Source: Gymnogyps californianus (taxonomy: Eukaryota > Chordata > Aves > Accipitriformes > Cathartidae). From it: a stretch of 64,000 nt of DNA. Shown here piece after piece: positions 23,858 through 36,676 of the stretch. The stretch covers positions 56,447,580-56,511,579 of the forward strand of contig NC_059500.1 in NCBI RefSeq assembly GCF_018139145.2, written 5' to 3'. The translations under genes and the position numbers were made by a program. Positions within the stretch are counted from its first letter, which is position 1. Each line of letters begins with the position of its first letter. The notes below the pieces were generated by a model. That model was not told the DNA's origin. It saw only the letters and a list, made by a program, of their open reading frames with translations, and searched no databases.

Positions 23858-26800
23858 GATAAAGTAAGATAGTAGAGGCTGCCTTTTGAGACTCTCCTTG
23901 TAGGTCTTGCTTTGGATAAATGTATTTCAGGATGTTTCTAAATTCAGAAGTAATGCAGATTTAATTGGACATAAGGATGATTTAAAACTTCTTTACCACA
24001 GTTATGTCTTGAAGCTTTGGAGAAAGGGTATACCCTTGAAAACAAATAACTATCCTAAATTATCTGAGGTCATACAAGTTGGGCTTATACTATGATAGAA
24101 ATTTTAAAAGTTGGCCTGTGAGTTATTGGTATTCTGATTTGCTGTTTTCACAAATAAAACATGATACTTGGAAATACGTGGTTCTAATGTAAAATTCTAC
24201 AGGTAGGGAGAACAATAATAGAAAATAACATTTCTATTTTTCATCCAGTTTTCTTGATGCTCTTGTTTTATCAGAGGTAATAGCAGAAATCATAAAGAAG
24301 TATTAGAATTGAGAGACCTCATGATAAAGTGATAAATAAGGAGGTAAGGTATTAATTTCAAAAGTTATCCAGTATAGGAGAATTTGATGTCTGTGATAAA
24401 ACATTACATCTGTCAGAAGGAATTCTAGAAAAGGTGCTATAGTATGTGCTTTTGAGCTCTGCAGCATCCCTTATAGCATGTTCTTTGGAGTTTACAAGAG
24501 ATACCTCAAGTTCAGAGGAAATCCAACAAAGTGGTCACGTATAGTGTAATGTTTTCATTGCAATTTAATCCTTGGGTCCTACAGAAGATGATGTCAATTT
24601 AAGATAATAAAATTCATGACACTGTTGTGACAGTATTGTATAGATGAATTACTTCAGCCTTGCATCTAGGAAGACCTGAATGAAGGCAAGCAAGTGTATC
24701 TTTTTACTTGAGTGAAGTTTAGCTGTCCTGTCTACGCTTTCAGTAAGTGTATGTTAGAGAAAACTGTTTATTGTACAGATGTCCTTTAAGATTGTGCTAA
24801 TTTAGTCATAAGTGTGTTTGGGACTGAACTCTGCTTTCCTCAGTTAGTCTTTTAAGTTCAATTTTGAAATCCAGAAAAAATATTTAAATCTGGTGTTGGT
24901 CTTATCCATGCTGAGCAACTTTAACACTATTGGCATTGGTACGCTGTGATGATAGGACCAAGTTTTACAAATGGAATTTTTTAATTATATGTGAGACACC
25001 ATTTTAAAGCTAGTACATTGTCAAATACTAAGTTTTGTTATTGAGGATAATTTGAAAGAAATTTAAAAAAAATACCAAAACAAAAAACAAAAAGAAAGAA
25101 TTGGCTGCCACGTCATGCAGAAAATAGCCCAAATCTTTTTGCAATTGAATATAATATTTTATAGTTAATATTTGAGTTACAGTAGTGCTCAGGAGCTCCA
25201 CATATGAATTAAGGCTCTAACACGTTAGGCAAGTGTAACAAAACAATGGTCTTTTCTGCATATGGCTTACAACTGAATTACAAAACAAAAGATAAATGTT
25301 CTACAATGGACAGATACAGGGAGAATGAGAACTATGAAAGAGACTTAAGACATCTGTGAACACTGCACCAAAGGAGAATTTCCACATAAAATGTGAGAAA
25401 GGGCAGGAAGTATCTTGTAATGCCTTTTACATTGGTGTTTTTTTAAGGGCAGCATATGAGAAAGCATGCTGCAGGTCAATAAATTAAGCCTCAAGGTGTA
25501 TACCATAAAATCACTAGCAGGAAAAAAAGGCCAGATTCTGCGTCATGATAAGAACTGATACATAGGACTGAGACATTAATTTACTCTCTTGTCTATAGAC
25601 ACTTTAACCTGTAACTGTGGTTTCAACGCTTCATAGCTTTATGTTTCATGTAGTGGTTACATTATTATTTTAAGATAAAGATGATATGTAGAATACCAGC
25701 AGATTTATGTAGTGGAGTTGGTGAAGCTATTTGCAACAGGTTTTTATTAAAAATGTATTAAAATGGCCGTAAAGTTATTAAATGACCTGTGCATTTAAGG
25801 TAAATTGAATTATTTTAGATTGCAATTTCTCCACTAAATAAATTCCCTTTACCTTTGGGCAAGGGAAAAAGAAAAACAAACCTTTAAAAACCTTGAAATA
25901 TTTGTTTTGTATTGGTTGTGTTATTAGTAGCATTTTAAGGGAATTACATATGTAGCTATTTAGACTAACAACTAATCACAGCAGCTAATCCCTGATTCAA
26001 ATACCATGCTGATATCCTTCACAAACGAACATGAAAGTATTTAAATGCCTAAAATATTGAAAACTTAAAACTCAAGTAAGAATGACAATGACATTCCTCA
26101 TCAAATTACATTTTTACATGTTCAGATTCCTTAAATCTGTCTGGCTTTTCTAACCTGAATGTATAATGTACCTTTAGCTTAATTTTTGGTTTCTAATGTT
26201 TCTTCTTTTGGCATGAAATGCTGCATTGGAACTAGAAAGAGGTAAAATAGTTGTGAAGGGGACTGGTAGTACTTTTAATGTCTGTCATTTTTGGCTAAGG
26301 CTGCATTAACTCCCCAAGGAATTTTACCTGATCCTTCATCTACACAACAACAATCTCTAGCTGCGTAGAAACAGTAATGTAGCCACTTCAGTGCACAAGC
26401 TTTAGCTTAGGTGCATTGCTTGCATTCAGACTTGCTTGCAATTTCCTTTACACTGGTTCAACATTGCTTCAAAGCTGGTCTTACAGATACAGTTGTGAGA
26501 ATGCTTTTTCAAAAAACAAGGGTAGAAATGAGAGAATACAGTAAGAATTACACCATTATACATTACTTTTTTAATTACTTCCTGTATTTGTGCCTTTTCT
26601 TTAACCGGTCAGTGTAAGTCCACCTGTCTACCTGGAATTATTCAGTGATCTCTTAACACCCGTTCCTGGAAGGGGCTATGAAGATCTGTGTAGAAGAACT
26701 ATATAGGCTTTCTTCTGTAATGTCTGTTGGCTTTAAGCTGTAGCAGCTTGAATATCTTGTTTAATTGAAAGTCCAAGACTTCTCTTAAGTCTCGTCTTCA

Positions 26801-29800
26801 GATGTCATATCCAAGAGCATTTAGAATATGAGTGAATATGCTTAAACTGAAAAAGTTGAAGCATTCTTCCATTGAAACATCCATTTGTATTAGATATTCA
26901 GTGTGCATCTATTAATTAAAATAGTCTTCATGGCAAAGATTATGCTGTCTTCCTTACCAGATTATCCAGTGAGTTTTATTGTTCTGGTCAGATGAAAACT
27001 GGAAATTTTCTAAAGGATTTTTTAATACGGTTTTAATTGCTAAAGATATTTCTCTGTTCTTTCGTATTTGTCTCACATAATTGCTGCTGAGTTAATGTTG
27101 AAGCACCTGGACTGTTTTTTATATTAAACAATAATAAATTCAACTCCTATTATTATTTGCCATCTAAAAATATTGATATTCAGAGGAGGCAAAAATTGTT
27201 TTCAATGTGTCTGCAAATTCCACTGTGTAGGTATATGTAGGGACAATTTGGGGGTGGCAGGGGGGTGTCTGTACATCTGCCTTTACCCTTCATTCTTTTT
27301 TACCCTCTTCTTCATCTGAGGCTTGAAAGACAAGGAATGTCTGCAGTCATTCCTTAGCGGTCTCAGTGTAAGTCCTGTTTGCTTATTTACCTTAAGAGTT
27401 TTGCTTCTTCGATTAAGGTGGTTAGGGCATCATTCTTTTTGTTCATGTGTATGATTGGGGCAGTTAATTCCCCTCACTGATGATCACATGCACAGCTTTG
27501 TCTCTTTTGGAGCGAGCTCCATTCTAGATCAGTAATTATTTGTTCACTCTTTTCCAGGAGGATGTAATTTCAGAATATTTATCTGACATTAGAGATTAGA
27601 GAAGGCCAAACAACTGTACTCAGGCTCACAGGATAAAAGATTGAATTCCAGTTTCTGTCTGAAGCTTTTTAAGTCTTCTTCCATTTGCGTCCCTACCAGT
27701 TCATATATGACTCCTATTAGTCCCTGTGCAGGACAGATACTAGCTCGCTGGAGTCATGCAGGGACTAACATAAAACCAAATACTGTCGCTTCCTTGAGGC
27801 AACAGCATCTTAAGGACCTTAGATAAGCCATTTACAGCAGCAGGGAAATTCATCAGCCATCCAGGGAACAATACACTAGCCTTCTGTTACGATGACTGGT
27901 TATGATCGTTTAGCCTACAGTATTGCTGTCAGTATTGCAAGTATCACGAAAGCACCAGTGTTGCCACCAATGACAGATCTGACAGTGGTAGTGTCACAAA
28001 CAGTTGCATGTCTTCATGCATATTCTGTGGGTGAATGTTTTAATATACATTGAGTATTCAGAAAAAAATGGGGAGGAAAGTAGGTGAGTGTGTGATTCTG
28101 AATTCTGTGCATCCTGAATGCAAAATATTTTGCCAAGAAGTAAAAATAAAACCTAATCCTGACTAATCAGTTCTTAGTGCTCCCAATATCATTTTTGCCT
28201 TGACCTCTGTACTGAATGCCTAATAATGCCTGATGAGTTTTGACCGGAGGAGACTCCTCAGTTTTTTGAGATATCCTTTGTACTCATTTCTTTACAGTTG
28301 GTGCTGGTGCATACTGTGAAAAGACCGTGGTCTGATTTAAACAGTGTAAAATAACTAATTTTAATAATTTAAATCAGAAGGCCAAAAAGTTTAATTTTGT
28401 GTATTTGGTTTTAATTTTGCTTTACATTTGTAGCTTTTCTTTTCCTCAATAGATCATTCTCATCTCATGCATCAAAACATACTTGCAAATAAATACACCA
28501 TTTGTCTTGTATTTGTTACTTCTTTCTACTAGCAAAAGGGCCTCAGTACCTTTGCATGTTCTGTTTCTTATTTAATGAGATTCCTAATTTTTACTTTTTA
28601 ATGTAAAATATACCAAAGATGTTTCTGCTGCATAAATATTATTTATGACTGTTAAGATAGTGTTGTACAAAAAAGCATTTAAACTTGTGAACTGTTTTGT
28701 GGGGGATGTATAAATGATTTATACATATTTTGCATTAAAATTGGTTGGTTTATTAAAGTATGTATTGACTACAGTTAGAGAACTGATGATGTATTTTGGT
28801 TCATCATGGTGCAGATTTTTCAAAGTTAGCTTAAAAACAGATTGCCAATTACTTAGATTAAGTCTTTTTAATAGTTGTGAATTACTTTGTTTTAAAGAAG
28901 CAACGCACTCTTTTCAGGGCCAAGAACTTCCCTAAATTTGGCACTACCCCATGATGAGGTGTACTCTCCTTCGCATTTGCTGTGTGTACTTCTTCCTTGT
29001 TGTCAGTGTAGGAGATGACTTCCTCTCTTAACGTTTTTGAAAAAGAAGAGAGAGAGATGTTTACCACATGCCTACGCCACCAGGCCTCCCACAAAAGCCC
29101 TGTCTGTCACAGCTGAGCCATTGTTAGAGGAACAGGCACCGTGGAGTCTCTCATTCTATGACTTTCCTTCCAAGGTTTGCAGGGGCTAGGACCACTTTCT
29201 CAAACATGCAGTAACTGGAGATAGGAATTTCGCATCTGTTTGTTTCTTTGTTTTTACTAGTCTCTTAGTTGACAAGGATGGGCACATAACTGAACGCATG
29301 TAAATGCTAGAATTTCAGGCACCGCATCTCTTTTCTCACAGTCTTATGTCATTCTCATCTATGGATGTGGCTTTTTTCAGCCATAACTTCATTTTTAAAT
29401 TATATCTGCTACTTTTCTCAGATATTTTCAAAAGTCTCAGTTCTGATCTATTAATGAGGAACAGGTTCAAAAGCTATGTACCATTTTGGTTTTATCTCTG
29501 TCTTGGGGCAGCCTGAATCATCAGCTACAGAAACTTAAGTTCAACCAAAATCCTGCAGCAGACACCAGGTGCTTTGCCTCCTACAGCTAAGAGAAAGAAA
29601 CCTTACTATATACTTTAGTAGGGAGTTGAATGGGGTTCATATGCATGTGACACTCATCTTGCTTGAAAGACTTTTAAGCTGGCAAAAAGCACATGCTGAA
29701 TTACAGACATGAAATTTGACAGTAGAGATTTAAATAAGACTCTGGACCCTCAAGAATGACTCCTGCCTTTGCATACCCACCTACCCCCTCGGAATAGGTT

Positions 29801-32800
29801 TAGCCTGTTAGAGTAATGAGGGGGCTTGTTACCCAGGGCAGAGCATTCCACTTTTCCCTCCCAGTCCATAGTTAATCTTTATTTTCCATGCCTTCAAATA
29901 TCCCTCTCATGTTAGGCAATTACAGAGGTTCATATGCTTCATGTAGGAGAGCTAAGTAAAGTACTCTAAAATTTGGAGAAAGAAGCTTGTGTCCTGGAGG
30001 GAAAAAAAAAAGGAGAGGGGGAGGTTTTACTATTTTAGACTTCAGCTGATAGATTTGATATCTTCTGTCACAAATTCAGGAGGTGATGATTTTCTCAAAC
30101 AGCCCTCCATTCAGTTTCAGATTGTTTTATGACTGCCAGCATTAAGAACATGTACTGCCATTTTAATATCTAGCATGTGTGATTACAGTGGGGCAAATCA
30201 TTAGCAACACAATATCTTTCCACTTGGTATCTCTAGCTGTGGAAATAACAGCAAGTTTGAAGAGATGATGCATCCAAATGTATCCTTGTCCAGAAGATTA
30301 GTTGATCAAAGGCATTTTAAATCCAGAGATCTTTGCAGTTTTGCACTGTGTCTACCACTTGTTCAGTCAGCTGGACTTTTAATGAATTATAAGAACCGTG
30401 TTTCATCCTATTGAAGTAGAATTCAAAGCACTCCTGATGATTTCCAAATTGGTGAGAGCTTAACAGGTTTTTGTCTCTGCCACTAACAATGTCATGTATC
30501 TAATTGAACCCAACAAGAGCATTAGACTTGGTTTTCAGTTCTGACTTGTACATGTAAGCCTGTGCTATGTGTTGATGTTTGTAAACCTAATTTGCATTAA
30601 GTCTTAATTAATTGTTCTACAAAACATCAAATGTTAGTGCATGCTGTGGCCTGTCATCCATTTTATCTGCAATGGTGTGGTGATTTTGCACCTTCATATG
30701 TATGGAAACTATATTGCTGTACTCTTTCCTCTGTGCTTATTGGATGCATGAGGACCAGACATATTCATTAAATAAAGAAGGAACATACTTCTGTCAGAAG
30801 AGTGGAATTACAGGCTGTCAGGTTATCATGCATACTATTTCATCTGCTCAATGGGATTCCACAGTGTAGGCTTTTACAGACATTATCTGCAAAAAGAAAT
30901 ACTGCTCTCTACCTTTGGGAAAAGAAACCATGAAATTGTGGACAGTGATGCCACAATGATGAGCCAGGACAGCTCTTCTGTTCTCACAGGCAACAGTGTA
31001 GCAGATTTCCTGAGCAGGTACATTATCATAACTGTAGGTACTCTCAGAGAAAGTCCATCGTCAAGCTGATATTCCATGGAGAGCAAATCACATTACAGCT
31101 TTATTTGCCTCCAATATTGAAATGTCCAGTGTTCCAGGGAATTTGAGTTCAGCTTCATTACAAGGTGTCGTACTATGGGATCAATTGTACACGTACACAA
31201 TTTCTGGTATGATACACAACATAAGACAAAACCAGTTATGGCTAGAATTGTCTCAAGAGGGTAGGAAGCTCACATAATTTCTCTTGGTTTCTTCAGCTTA
31301 TTATTCTACTCGGAGACCTACCAGCTGCAGGGTATGAATGACAGTAGGAAATGAAGGTCAATTAACTGTACCCAAATCTGAAAGCCCATACGTTTGCTGC
31401 TTTGAATGTTGCTATCACATTGTGCCTTACAGATAGAAGAAATTCTATCTGTAGATAGAAGAAAAAAACTTCTTTTTTTAAGATAATCTTAACCCTACCA
31501 ATGAAGCAAATTCTTAGTGTGGTACATTCCACAAAACTTTTTACGTTAGTCCAAGGCTTACCATTGTACGTTGGATCATGTTGGATTTGTCTTACCTTCT
31601 GTTAGGTGGATTTCCTGTTGGTACTTAGGAATAATAAAGTCTTAGCCTTTCATTATCCTCTGACATCGAAGAACTCTTAAAAAACGTTTTGTGTGTCCTT
31701 AGTTGCCAGAAAGAGATTCCACTCCTGTGTATGGGAACTCAATACCATTTGTGCAAATCTTAGTCCTGTGTTTAACAGAATTGCGCTTGCAACAGTGAAA
31801 TTAGTTACTGTTGCATTAGCTAGAAAGTAGTAAGCTTACAGCCTCTTCTGGCTAATGTTTTTATATGGTTCTCCACAAGTATGAAGTAATGTTGAGATCC
31901 TATCTTAAAAATATTTTTCTAAAGTTTCCTCAGACTTCTGTTTAAAACACTCAATCATAATAACCAATCAGCTCTGGAAAAGTAGAAAATTAATTTCATA
32001 GACATTTCAGTCATGGACAGAAAATCCTTTCAGACTGTCTTTCCATGTGTCTCCTCAGTAACCTCTGCAGTGCTTCACAGGGTCAAACTATCTTCTTCTA
32101 AGGACTATTCAAATAAGTCATAGTGTAATAAATATTAATCTTGTATCATATGGCTGAATTCAGGAAGACTGCATTAAATGTTTTAGAATGGATTTTCCTT
32201 TGATACGCTGGATGTGAGGAATACCAGTATTTTTTTAAGTGAAAGCTTAGGGCATGTCTCGAGGCAGAAGGCATTGCAGAATAATATAGCAGTAGCTATT
32301 CTGCATGAGCTCCTTCACATAGACACGTTTATTTTGTGCTATGAGAGCTTTTTTTCTGCTTAGCTTAATCCACATCACTTTTAGCCTGAAATAAGAGGGT
32401 TTACACAGAAAGCTGTTATGGAATATCAGTTATTTCCTCTGTGCATACAAACCTTCTATACACAGAGGTACAGAGAGATACTATAAGCAGTCTGCGTGGA
32501 AACTTGAAGCCTGGATTTTAGCAATGGATTGAATGATTGGTTCCCATTACTAAATACCAATTTTACAGGTAGCAGTGCCTGAATTTTGTGACAGGAGGGT
32601 AGCTCATTAGAATTCTCTCTAAAAGAAAAATAATAAAATCCAATATTACCAGTGTAGTAAAACTAAAGACTGGGAAAAATTTTCTAAGCAGTAAAGTGGC
32701 TGAAAGTGTCTAACAGTTCTGAAATTAGGACAAATTTGAGAATTAATTTGGATTAGAGAATAATTATTTGAAACTAGTTTCAAAACCACTAGCAGCGAGA

Positions 32801-35800
32801 AGTTGTACTTCCCAAAGGTACAGCTTGGAGGCTGTGGCATTTGAGGGATGGGACATCTTCCTAGTAGTGCAGATCTCTTTTTCTGGCTGGTTGTCAGGAG
32901 GGATTTGCACCAGTCTCCTATTTCTCTTTTCAGTGCACTGAGACTACTGGAGGGGTGGGGAGCGTATTCTGTTATGAATCTCCTATTTGTGCTGTCTACA
33001 TTTGTCTCTTAAGTATTAACTATCAATTACTATTCAGGTTGCTGATTAGAAAACAGTTCCTAATCCAAGTTCCTGTTAATATCTGTTTATAACATAATGG
33101 AAAGCAACAGGAGAGATTAAAAGACCTAGCACCAAATACACTCTAATGTGATGGTAAAGACACTTTCCAGAAAAAAGATAGGGTTCATCACCCTAGGAAG
33201 AAGCAAGAATTGAAGACTGCCTCTTGCATTCTGAGCTACTACTCTAGCTACCAGATCTTGAATGAGTTAGCAGTGCTACAGATTGTAGCCATTCCTTTTG
33301 TTTCCTTGTATGACAAATGCCAGATATGTGTCATTTCAGCCTGATCTAATGGAACATTCTAAGAGAGAAAGGGAAGAGAGTATTGGCAACAAAACCAAAG
33401 ATAAAAAATTTACTTCTGGGTTTTTTGTGGATACTCAAGTAGAACGTGGCAAGGTTTGTGGAGAGAGAAGTGTATTAAAGATACAGATTAGTGTTTGGTG
33501 GGGGGGTTGGGTTTGTTTGGGGTTTTTTTTTGGTAATACACATTGTTGTGATACCAGTGGATTCTGGTAGCGCGTGACATCTGAAGCTTGGATAATAGAG
33601 AAATCAAAGATTAGCCTTAGCGTTTGTGCAGGGCTCCTGTCTTCAGTCAGCTTTTGTCTTCTTAACATATATAGGTGAAGTGTTTCAAATATATTTCTGG
33701 TGCATTCTAATGATTGAGTGGGATGAACCAGGCCATCTTATGTTTTGAATGGCAGCTTTCGTGCCTCTGCCTGGTACTTTGTTTAACATTGATTCCGAAT
33801 TCCTTTCTACACGAGAAGATTCTTGCTTGAGGAAAACAGGTAGTAGAAAACAAAGAGGCAAAGGATACAGAAAGAAACAATTTTCTCATTTTTTTATATA
33901 ATGTTCTTTGCTTTCAATCTGAAGTTTTTTTCTTGACTCGGTTAAATTATTTTCCCCTCTCCTGCTTCCTTACAGAATTTGAAGGATTAGAGATAGGTAA
34001 GAGTAACTTAGAGGTAATGATCAAGAAGGGAAGGTATCCAGCAAGATGAGGTTTCTGCTTTGATTTCTATATATGCTGAGTAGTTCCCAGTGGCAAAGGA
34101 TTCTGTATGGAACCTAAGGAGGAACCTGTCTTGGAGGGTGATCATCTAAAGCATTTAGATGTCCCCACTAATTGTAGAGGCTCCCATTCATACTCTGATT
34201 TGTAGGCCTTTTTCTCTCCTTTCCACTGCAGAAAGATCTTACCAGGATTTAATTCTGGTCACATTCATGGAAAGGAAACCTGTGTTTTTCTTAGTTACGG
34301 ATCCATGGCCTGCTTCTCTTCCTGCTTTTTCCTTTTCTGTCTCTCAACCTTCCTTTCTGGTCTCTTCCCTTGTTTCCCATATTTAATGTTATTTTTGTCT
34401 AGCGCACTTGGTTTCCTGATAAGATTAGACAAACATAATCCTTGTGTTGTAATTTCTGAATAGTAACTTCTGAAGCTCTCATCAATTTCAAACAAACTTG
34501 ACAGTGGGCCAGAAGTCTCAAAGATAATCAAGTTTCTACAACCTTCCTGGTAGGGAAGCAGTTAGGGGAATGAAGCCCAAATTACGACTTCCTTGATTTG
34601 TTGGACCTCAGCTTTCATCTGCTTCAGCTGTGCAAGCATCACTGGAGAGCTCTCCTGCCCATATGGTGTGAGCCATAACATCGGTTTTAATGGCCTGGGT
34701 CCACATCCTTTGTTTTGACACTTTCCTGTACTAAAGGGAAACTAGTGGAGATTCATCCTGGTCACAAAAATCTCATATAAACTTTGTGCCCATCCTTTCC
34801 TAGGAACTGGTGGCACGCCTTTACGCACCTACCTTACTGACTCTTATCTTGCAGACATTTCAGTGCAACAAGCTGTCAAGAGGTGCACTGCTTTAGTAGT
34901 CTGTCTCCGAAACAAGTCTGTGATAACTACGACAATTGCTTAAATAGAAGAGCTTAAGAAACATGTCCCATTTCTTGCCTTTTTATAAGCTGTTTTTGCT
35001 CTCTCCATTGGTTTTGTTCTCTTGTGTGCTGTGCTGCAGACTTCTTTGCTATTTAGCCATTTCCTGCTTCTTATTCCAGTGTGCATGCTTTCCTGATTCA
35101 TCAAGTACCCTCTTTCACTGTCCTCATTTTCCAGATATGTAGATATTATAAGTACACTGCCTGTCTTATTTGTTGCCTGTGATGGTTCCTTTTGCTCTTT
35201 TGCTGGAGACTGTGCAGTACTAATTTTGTCTCCTTCAAGAACAGTGGCTCATAGTATAGAAGGAAAGTTGGCTCAGGACACTTCTTGGCACCTGAGACTG
35301 GACAGCTGACTGTCAGTGTTGGGGAGGTGAGATGAAGAGCCACACAGCAAATTACCTGGGACACACCGTTAGGAATCACTCATGTTCCGTGTCCTCAGTG
35401 CCTCTGAACAGTTGTTAAGGATGTGGTGTGCAGCACTCATACTGAGTTCTGTACTGCAGCAGAAGCAGCAGAAAGTGAAACTAGCTTTTATATACTCAAG
35501 TGAGATGCTTACAAACACAGTGACTAAAAGTAAGCTTGTAAAAAGCCAAGGAATTACTCTTTTTCATATTTTAGGCTAGTTTTAAGCAGCATGTATTCTT
35601 ATTTTGCCCATTAGCATACATATAATTATAAAAAATAGATATATATAAAAAACATGTATGTAATGCATATGTATTTTATATATATACATATGTATATATG
35701 GATCTAAATTGCTAATTTTGACCTGAGATCTCCCCTGATATATTTTAAGGCTAAGGATAAGCCACACTAGGTATTCAGAGCAGTTTCTTTTGAGTTCCCC

Positions 35801-36562
35801 CTCGCCCCCTGCCACTTGCGTAGTTGGTCCTGCTCCCGCTTTAGACGTGGAATTGAAAACTCCTGAGACCTGCTCAGCGCTCAACCAAATCACGTAGAAG
35901 TCCAGCAGACGGCAACGCAGGTACCGCGTTCCTGACTCCTGGGTCTGCTTTCGCACCGCCGCTTCTCCTCCGTGGGCAGCAGCCTCCCCGCTCGCTGCTA
36001 GGCGCTGCGGGGCCGCGGCCGCAGCTGTCCCAGGAGGCCGGGCCTGGGCCGCGGCGCCGCTTCGCCCCTCGCCTGTCGCGGCTGCTGGAGGTTTCTCTCC
36101 GTTCTCGGGTGGGTGGCGGAGGCGCCCCGTTTCCCGCCGGCCGGGATTGAGGGGGCCGCGTTTTGTCGCCTCCAGGCTCCTGACGGTGTGGGACGCACCG
36201 GGGAAAGGCTGACGGCGGCGCCGGTGGGGGAGGCGTGCCGGCGCTAGGACCCAGGAGGACGCGAGCCGGCTCTTCGGGCCAGATTACAAATTCGCCGTGA
36301 CTCAGTCTGCTCGGCGCGGAGCACAGCGGGCGGCGGCGGCGGGAGCAGGTCGGTGTCGTCCGTCCGGCGGCGGGGCCGGGCGGCTGCTGGGGCGTTTGGC
36401 GGGGTGCACGCTGGGGGGACGAGAGCGGGCCGGGCGCCGCGGTGCCCCCTCCCTCCGGCCTGCCTGCTTGCCTTCCTTCCTTCCTTTCCGCCCTCCCGCC
36501 TCCCCCGGCCTGGGCCCTGCCGCGCCGCTAACCGCGGCCGCCTGTTGTCTGGTGTTTTCCAG

Positions 36563-36676
36563 CAAGCCAAGATGGAGTATGAGTGGAAGCCCGACGAGCA
36601 GGGGCTCCAGCAGATCCTGCAGCTGCTCAAGGAGTCCCAGTCCCCGGACACCACCACGCAGAGAGCCGTGCAACAA
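36563..36676 (+). CDS. TNPO1: TNPO1 coding exon 2 (contains the short-isoform start at 36572)
   Basis: The acceptor is TTTTCCAG ending at 36562. The exon reads CAA GCC AAG, then ATG at 36572, and ends ...GTG CAA CAA at 36676, phase 0. The encoded stretch [11 protein letters not shown]...[14 protein letters not shown]...RAVQQ is the first helix of HEAT repeat 1. The Met at 36572 has A at -3 and G at +4, a strong initiation context. It would start the shorter isoform transcribed from the surrounding CpG island, and be internal in the long isoform made from exon 1. The donor is not a normal U2 site: it reads GTATCCTTGG, the U12-type pattern. The few differences from the human protein that I recall (for example Thr-Gln-Arg-Ala in place of Ile-Gln-Arg-Thr) are conservative. 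Confidence 0.95.

Larger units (their letters stand above)
17864..36562 (+). other. TNPO1: TNPO1 intron 1 (about 18.7 kb)
   Basis: U2-type ends: donor GTAGGT, acceptor TGTTTTCCAG. After the CpG island tail (to about 18300) it is AT-rich sequence without credible exons. It holds a minus-strand solo LTR at 23201-23818 with a 23-A run just after it (23835-23857). There is also an AT-only stretch around 20158-20260, a short TG/TA microsatellite at 20581-20600, a G-rich tract at 33500-33522, a hairpin at 31428-31453 and an AT-rich repeat at 35630-35700. CpG island 2 begins near 35930. Open frames in it are under 125 codons and resemble no protein I know. Confidence 0.8.

Noticed and set aside
36559..36676. 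Assigning the gene to TNPO2
   Set aside because: The N-terminus, NGVTDF and [11 protein letters not shown] segments fit TNPO1; TNPO2 differs at each of these positions.
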